Assembly: GCF_048564905.1 (NCBI RefSeq)
Contig: NC_133018.1
Coordinates: 2,604,001-2,668,000, forward strand
Direction of reading: 5' to 3'
Length of the DNA stretch: 64,000 nucleotides
Source: Vicugna pacos
Taxonomy: Eukaryota; Chordata; Mammalia; Artiodactyla; Camelidae
The notes beneath the pieces were generated by a model, which worked only from the letters and a program-made list of their open reading frames with translations, was not told where the DNA came from and did no database searches. Both the position numbers and the translations under genes were made by a program. Positions 59,501 through 64,000 of the stretch are shown in pieces; position 1 is the first letter of the stretch, and every line of letters begins with the position of its first letter.

Positions 59501-60617
59501 CTCAAACCGCTGGCCATAGGACTCATGGATTCTGGACAAATCTCTGGGCCCTGGGCCCTCCCCCAGCTCCACCAGGACCCCGGGCAGCACTGTGCAATGG
59601 AGGTAGGCAAGTGGGTGGGGGGCTCACCCAGGAAATCCAGGGTCATCACATGACCGCAGACGGATGTCATCTTGAAGCGGACAGGCTGGCCAGAGAAGGT
59701 CCCTGAGTACTCGTGCACCGAGCATGTCCCGTTCAGCCCTTTGCGTGAGGACATGCTCCCTGGGGAGAAGCAGGGTAACGGCCACTCCAGCAAGCTGCAC
59801 CCCACACAGCCCCGGGCAGGCCAGGGTCCCCCTCCCTGCAGTGGTCAATGATGACCTCCCTTAGGCCACTGAGGGTGCTGAGAGATCTGATGGCTCCCCC
59901 TCAGCTGAACTTTCTCAGCCTCAGGGGACCAGGCACTTATGGGGGCTCCCTTCTCCCTCAGACCACGACTTCTCAGCCTGCTGCCCCGGGGTGTCCTCCG
60001 CCCTCAGCCACCAGACGCCTCTGGGTCCACAGCACCCAAACACTCTTCCTACTGAGGGAATTCAGAGGCAGGAGAGAAGTAGCTTCCTCCCAATCACCCA
60101 GGGGCCAGGGTGGGGTGAGGGCAGGCGCCCTGGGGTCCCTCCAGTGACATGAGGAGCGTGGCTGCAGCTGCCGGGGCCTGGACAGCAGTGCCCACAGCAG
60201 GGCCTCATCAGATCAGGCCATGCAGGGTCTGGCCATGTCTTCCTCCTTCCAGCAGACTCTCTCTGCATGAGTTAGCAGGGCTGGTTTCTGTTGACTGTGA
60301 CCGACAGCCCTGCCAGGGCCAGAGCACCTCCCTGCCGTGTGGGAGCCCCGGCCTGCTCACGCTGAGTAATCACCCCCCACGGTGACCAAGTGACTAAGTG
60401 GCCGAGAGCTCTGTCCATACCTGCCGGCCTGAACACAATCTACTCCAGTGGGCTGGGGTCACCCTTCGGAAAAGAAAGAAATGCCCTGCAAGTGAACCGA
60501 CCAGCTTATGGATCAAAGCCGGTGAGAGGACCGGGCTGCCCTCCTACCTCGAGAAAGGATTTTGGCGATGGACTGGGCCAAGGATGGCTTCTCTGCCACC
60601 ATGAGCACGGTCTTCAT
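47046..60617 (-). CDS. TOP3B: TOP3B, DNA/RNA topoisomerase III beta, complete CDS
   Basis: A type IA topoisomerase that relaxes negatively supercoiled DNA and, with TDRD3 and FMRP, acts on RNA. Seventeen coding exons give 2586 nt, 861 residues (human 862). Join order: 60617-60548, 59759-59628, 58554-58448, 57980-57906, 56730-56534, 56099-55943, 55046-54933, 53352-53262, 51957-51803, 51714-51609, 50946-50800, 50684-50511, 49615-49487, 49398-49249, 48910-48810, 48236-48035, 47524-47046. The TOPRIM fold has E9 and DCDKE (D117, D119, E121). The catalytic tyrosine is Y336 in [10 protein letters not shown]. Residues 603-812 hold Cys-rich zinc motifs, and the tail is RG-rich (824-843). All junctions are GT/AG and phase-compatible. 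The first (non-coding) exon and promoter lie to the right of the window or in unidentified sequence. Confidence 0.97.
48035..48236 (-). CDS. TOP3B: TOP3B coding exon 16
   Basis: Residues 636-702 plus one base: [20 protein letters not shown] and [14 protein letters not shown], part of the zinc-binding domain. Acceptor CTCACAG, donor GTGAGCC. Confidence 0.96.
48290..48485. repeat. ACATG-rich low-complexity tract
   Basis: Repeated variations of gacatg, acacat and gacacat over about 190 bases, in a TOP3B intron. No fixed period is seen; it looks like a decayed minisatellite. Confidence 0.55.
48810..48910 (-). CDS. TOP3B: TOP3B coding exon 15
   Basis: Residues 603-635: [20 protein letters not shown] then [13 protein letters not shown], the first zinc-type CxxC. 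Acceptor TTTTCAG, donor GTAGGTG. Confidence 0.96.
49249..49398 (-). CDS. TOP3B: TOP3B coding exon 14
   Basis: Residues 553-601 with split codons at both ends: [20 protein letters not shown] and [20 protein letters not shown]. Acceptor CCACAG, donor GTAAGG. The upstream intron is only 88 bases. Confidence 0.96.
49487..49615 (-). CDS. TOP3B: TOP3B coding exon 13
   Basis: Residues 510-551: [20 protein letters not shown] then [20 protein letters not shown]. Acceptor TTCACAG, donor GTGAGCC. Confidence 0.96.
50511..50684 (-). CDS. TOP3B: TOP3B coding exon 12
   Basis: Residues 452-508: [20 protein letters not shown] and [20 protein letters not shown], where the EAELI-EKHGIG motif is conserved in type IA enzymes. 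Acceptor CTGCAG, donor GTGGGTC. Confidence 0.96.
50800..50946 (-). CDS. TOP3B: TOP3B coding exon 11
   Basis: Residues 403-450: [20 protein letters not shown] then [20 protein letters not shown]. Acceptor CCACAG, donor GTGGGG. Confidence 0.96.
51513..51585. repeat. GT-rich simple repeat
   Basis: Interrupted GTGTGT/GTGCGT run in the TOP3B intron just after coding exon 10. Confidence 0.8.
51609..51714 (-). CDS. TOP3B: TOP3B coding exon 10
   Basis: Residues 367-401: [20 protein letters not shown] and [15 protein letters not shown]. The [10 protein letters not shown] stretch is the conserved type IA motif near the active site. Acceptor CTGCAG. Donor is GTATTGC, weak at the +4 and +6 positions. 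Confidence 0.95.
51803..51957 (-). CDS. TOP3B: TOP3B coding exon 9, with the catalytic tyrosine
   Basis: Residues 316-366: [20 protein letters not shown] then [21 protein letters not shown]336 in SYPRTE forms the 5' phosphotyrosine link to the cleaved strand. Acceptor CCACAG, donor GTGAGG. The next intron is 88 bases. Confidence 0.97.
53080..53160. repeat. About 30-bp minisatellite, three copies
   Basis: Unit like cagcacaggtgagcaggggt plus ggg..gtcc occurs almost three times, in the intron 100 bases from coding exon 8. Each copy contains CAGGTGAG on the plus strand, which is antisense to TOP3B. Confidence 0.75.
53262..53352 (-). CDS. TOP3B: TOP3B coding exon 8
   Basis: Residues 285-314 plus one base: [20 protein letters not shown] then [10 protein letters not shown]. 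Acceptor TTCCCAG, donor GTAAGTG (full consensus). Confidence 0.96.
53460..53645 (-). repeat. L1 3'-end fragment, minus strand
   Basis: On the plus strand: agtttacaatgttgtgtcaa, ttccagcgtacagcacaatt, tcagtcatacacgaacatac, gagctactatgagatcttga. Same sequence family as 17645-17870. It starts with a T run (its poly-A tail) 108 bases past the acceptor of coding exon 8. Confidence 0.75.
54933..55046 (-). CDS. TOP3B: TOP3B coding exon 7
   Basis: Residues 247-284: [20 protein letters not shown] then [18 protein letters not shown]. Acceptor CTGTAG, donor GTGGGCC. Confidence 0.96.
55522..55627 (-). mobile_element. Vic-1-type SINE, minus strand
   Basis: Reversed head ggggattgaactcaggacct and ctctaccactcagctaaacc, preceded by gaggtaattagatatttatt. 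Lies in the TOP3B intron after coding exon 6. Confidence 0.85.
55943..56099 (-). CDS. TOP3B: TOP3B coding exon 6
   Basis: Residues 195-246: [40 protein letters not shown] and a final ETYWVLQAK. Acceptor TGGCAG. The donor GTTCGCC departs from consensus at +3 and +4; no better in-frame alternative is close by. Confidence 0.95.
56534..56730 (-). CDS. TOP3B: TOP3B coding exon 5
   Basis: Residues 129-193 plus two bases: [40 protein letters not shown] and [15 protein letters not shown]. Acceptor CCCGCAG, donor GTGCCCC. Confidence 0.96.
57906..57980 (-). CDS. TOP3B: TOP3B coding exon 4 (TOPRIM acidic motif)
   Basis: Residues 104-128: [20 protein letters not shown] then NICFE. D117, D119 and E121 bind the metal. 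Acceptor GCGCAG, donor GTGAGGC. Phase 0 at both ends. Confidence 0.97.
58448..58554 (-). CDS. TOP3B: TOP3B coding exon 3
   Basis: Residues 69-103: [20 protein letters not shown] then [15 protein letters not shown]. Acceptor CTGTAG, donor GTGCGTC. A wholly conserved block of TOP3B. Confidence 0.96.
59628..59759 (-). CDS. TOP3B: TOP3B coding exon 2
   Basis: Residues 25-67: [20 protein letters not shown] then [20 protein letters not shown]. Acceptor CCCCAG, donor GTGAGCC. Confidence 0.96.
60548..60617 (-). CDS. TOP3B: TOP3B coding exon 1 (with start codon)
   Basis: Residues 1-23 plus one base: [20 protein letters not shown] then LSR. E9 belongs to the TOPRIM active site. The ATG matches the human start. 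A possible acceptor GCCCCGCAG ends at 60630, leaving a 12-base UTR here, but its pyrimidine tract is poor, so the upstream edge is uncertain. Donor GTAGGAG. Confidence 0.95.
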
Positions 60618-60629
60618 CGTGTGTCAGTG

Positions 60630-61400
60630 CTGCGGGGCCCCGGCCTCACGCACGCTTAGGGCAATGACAGTGACCCAGCTCGTACGCTGCCCCACGCAGC
60701 TGCCTGCCGCCACCGCACCACCTCCTAAGGAGGAAAGACACACAGGAAATAGCCACGCCTCCTGCGGGAGCCACACCACCAACGGGCAACTCCCTCTCTA
60801 CACAAAACAAATCCTAGGCAAGAAAGAAAACTCAGGGAGACTTGAAGGCACCCAGCAGATGACTGCCTGAGGGAACTGAGCCTCCGGGATGACCTGGGGA
60901 ACATGGCTTCACTCAAGAGATGTTGAGGTGGCCCCACAACCCCAGGCTGATTTTGTCCCCGAATTCACACTACGAAGACGTGAGGGCCTCTGGGCCTAGC
61001 CCCCTGCCCTTGGAGCCAGTTTCCCCTAGGGGCCTAGAGTGGCACCTCCACCTTGGTGGCGCATCAGGGTCCCTGGGTGCTTCACCTAACACAGGCCCAG
61101 GCTGGGCACCCATTTCCTCCTGACCCCCAAGTGGAGCTCATGAGGCCTTCCCAACAGGGTCTGGTCCACCTTTCGGCCTGGCCTGCCCCACCTCTCATTT
61201 TGCAGGCCATCCTCCGGCTAATTAAGTCGGACACTGTCGCCTAAAGGAAAAATACATCCACTTGCCTGGAATGCTCCTTGGAGCCCAAAGGCAGCTGGAT
61301 GCAGAAGGCCTGGTTCAAGCGCTAAGTCTCCTTTAAAGAGCTCTCCCTCTCAGGGAAGGCAGGTGGATTCTTCCCTGTGAACTGCCTGCTCATATTTGTG
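60630..61400 (-). other. TOP3B: TOP3B 5' intron or upstream region
   Basis: No non-coding exon or CpG island is recognisable here, so the TOP3B promoter most likely lies beyond the right edge. From about 60700 the sequence is unique and of moderate GC; open frames show nothing recognisable. Confidence 0.5.
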
Positions 61401-64000
61401 TCCATTTTTTTTTCAAGAGGGTTGCTGTTTTCCTACTTTTTTTCGTTTTCATATTCTTTTTCATTACAGGTCAGTACAAGATATTGAACATAGTTGCCTG
61501 TGCTATACAGTAGAAAGTTGTTGATCTACTTTATATATACTAGTTAGTATTTACAAATCTCAACCTCCTAATTCATCCCTCTCCACCCCTTTTCCCCCCT
61601 GGTAACCATAAGTTTGTTCTCCATGTCTGTGAGTCATTTCTGTTTTATAAGTAAGTTTATTTGTCTTTTTTTTAGATTCCACATATGAGTGATATTATAT
61701 GGTATTTTTCTTTCTCTTTCTGGCTTACTTCACTTAGAATGACACTCTCCAGGTCCATCCATGTTGCTGCAAATGGCATTATTTTATTATTTTTTATGAC
61801 TGAGCAGTATTCCATTGTATAAATATACTACAACTTCTTTGTCTAGTCATCTGTTGATGGACATTTAGGTTGTTTCATGTCTTGGCTATTGTAAATAGTG
61901 TCGCTATGAACATTGGGGTGCATGTATCTTTTTTGAATTAGAGTTTCCTCTAGATATATGCCCAGGAGTGGGATTGCTGGATCATACAGTAAGTCTATTT
62001 TCAGTCTTTTGAGGTATCTCCATACTGTTTTCCATAATGGCTGCACCAAACTACATTCCCACCCACATTGTAGGAGGGTTCCCTTTTCTCCACAACCTCT
62101 CCAGTATTTATTGTTCGTGGACTTTTAAATGATGGCCATTCTGACTGGTGTGAGGTGACACCTCATTGTAATTTTGATTTGCAATTTCTCTAAAATTAGC
62201 GATGCTGAGCATTTTTTCATGTGTTTGTTGGCCATCCGTCTGTCTTCTTTGGAGAGATGTCTATTTAAGTCTTCTATTTTTTTGATAGGGTTCCTTGTTT
62301 TCTGATATTAAGTTGTATGAGTTGTTTCTATATTTTGGAAATTAGTTCCTTGTCAGTTGCATCGTTTGCAAATATTTTCTCCCATTCTGTAAGTTGTCTT
62401 TTCATTTTGTTGACGGTATCCTTAGCTGTGCATAAGCTTTTAAGTTTAATTAGGTCCCATTGGTTTATTTTTGCTTATATTTCCATTACTCTAGGAGCTG
62501 GTTTGAAAAAAATATTGTTATGATTTATGTCAAAGAGTATTCTGCCTATGTTTTCCTCTAGGAGTTTTATAGTATCCGGTCTTACATTTAGGTCTTTAAT
62601 CCACTTTAAGTTTATTTTTGTATATAGTGTTAGAGAATGTTCTAACTTCATTCTTCTATGTATAGCTGTCCAGTTTTCCCAGCACCACTTATTGAAGTCT
62701 TTTCTCCATTGTATACTCTTGCCTCCTTCGTTATAGATTAATTGACCATAAGTACATAGGTTTATTTCTGGACTTTCAATCCTGTTCCATTGATCTATGT
62801 GTCTGTTTTTGTACCAGTATCATACTGTTTTAATTTCTGTAGGTTTGTAGTATAGTCTGAAGTTGGGGAGCATGATTCTCCCAGCTCTGTTCTTTCTCAA
62901 GACTGTTTTGGCTATTTGGGGTCTTTTGCGTTTCCATACAAATTTTAACATTCTTTTGTTCCAGTTCTGTGAAAAATGTCATCAGTAATTTGACAAGGAT
63001 TGCATTGAATCTGTATATTGCCTTGGGTAGTATGGCCATTTTAACAATATTGATTCTTCGAATCTAAGAACATGGTGTATCTTTCCATCTGTTTATGCTG
63101 TCCTCAATTTCTTTCATCAGTGTCTTACAGTTTTCAGAGTATAGGTCTTTTGCCTCCTTAGATAGGGTTATTCCTAGGTATTTTATTCTTTTTGATATGA
63201 TGGTAAATAGGTTAGCTTCCTTAATTTCTTTTTCTGCTATTTCATTGTTAATGTATAGAAATGCAACGGAGTTCTGTATACTAATTTTGTATTCTGCAAC
63301 TTTACCAAATTCACTGATGAATTCTAGTAGTTTTCTGATAGCGTCTTTAGGATTTTCTACATATAGTATCATGTCATCTGCAACCAGATGTTTCATTTCT
63401 TCTTTTCCAATTTGGATTCCTTTTATTTTAATTTTTTTCTGATTGCTGTGGCTAGGATTTTCAAAACTATGTTGAATAAAAGTGGTGAGAATGGGCATCC
63501 TTGTCTTGTTCCTGATCTTAGAGGAAACGCTTTCAGCTTTTCACCATAAAGTATGATGTTAGCTGCGGGTTTGTCATATATGGCCTTTATTATGCAGAGG
63601 TTATTGTTCTCTTTGTGCCCACTTTCTGGAGGGTTTTTATCATAAATGGATGTTAATTTTATCAAAAGCTTTTTCTGCATCTATTGAGATGATCATATGG
63701 TTTTTATTCTTCAGTTTATTAATATGGTATATCACATATTGAAAAAAAAATCCTTGCATCCCTGGATAAAACTCACTTGATTATGGTGAATGACTCTTTT
63801 AATGTGTTGTTGGAGTCGATTTGATAGCATTTTGTTGAGGGTTTTTGAATCCATATTCATAAGTGATATTGGCCTATAATTTTCTTTTTTTGTGGTATCT
63901 TCGTCTGGTTTTGGTATGAGGATGATGGTGGCAGAAGTGTTCCTTCCTCTGCAATTTTTTGGAATAGTCTCAGAAGGATGGGTGTTAAGTCTCCTGGAAA
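61400..64000 (-). mobile_element. L1 LINE, minus strand, 5' end beyond the window
   Basis: A T run at 61406-61415 is its A tail. The 3' UTR follows to about 61840, and the ORF2 region reads in pieces on the minus strand (61843-62049, 62830-63039, 63064-63498, 63423-63680) with several frameshifts and stops. The 63064-63498 piece holds the reverse transcriptase site as HLVADDMILYVENPKD (the usual FADD here VADD), with IKYLGITLSKEAKDLYSENC and INRWKDTPC. The 63423-63680 piece holds [20 protein letters not shown]. It is non-functional. Its orientation matches TOP3B. Confidence 0.93.

Overview
This is mammalian nuclear DNA, almost certainly from a camelid (camel, alpaca or llama). The lineage evidence is five copies of a tRNA-derived SINE carrying an A box/B box head and the tail typical of the camelid Vic-1 family, together with L1 3' ends of cetartiodactyl type and older MIR, L2, L1M, MER5, Tigger and MaLR/ERVL relics. 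There are no bacterial operons, phage genes or CRISPR arrays. Three host genes lie head to tail, all on the minus strand, in the order of human chromosome 22q11.2: MAPK1, PPM1F, TOP3B.

Layout. Positions 1-11484 are the end of MAPK1 intron 1. MAPK1 coding exon 1 is at 11485-11600, inside a CpG island of about 1 kb (11215-12215) that holds the 5' UTR and promoter. From about 12.2 to 25.55 kb is intergenic DNA with old repeats, simple repeats and a CpG-rich patch near 20 kb that no recognised gene explains. PPM1F occupies about 25.55-44.85 kb: a long 3' UTR, seven coding exons (28181-41084, 433 codons plus stop) and a non-coding first exon in a CpG island at 44440-45010. A gap of about 2.1 kb separates it from the 3' end of TOP3B. 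TOP3B has 17 coding exons (47046-60617) encoding 861 residues. Its promoter is not in the window. Its first intron, or upstream region, continues into a truncated minus-strand L1 that runs off the right edge.

Function. MAPK1 (ERK2) is the terminal kinase of the RAS-RAF-MEK cascade. PPM1F (POPX2) is a PP2C-family phosphatase acting on PAK and CaMKII. TOP3B is a type IA topoisomerase acting on DNA and RNA with TDRD3. The genes are neighbours but do not form a pathway. Exon boundaries were read directly from the sequence: in both PPM1F and TOP3B every recognised exon has GT/AG ends and compatible phase, and the summed lengths give intact reading frames.

No undescribed system was found. The points most worth a second look are an orphan CpG-rich patch, a set of strong CTCF-like motifs with a possible convergent pair around the PPM1F promoter, a GGGGCC hexamer tract encoding the TOP3B RG-rich tail, an upstream ATG overlapping the PPM1F start, and an atypical TOP3B splice donor. 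Family names for repeats are from memory of consensus sequences, without a database search.
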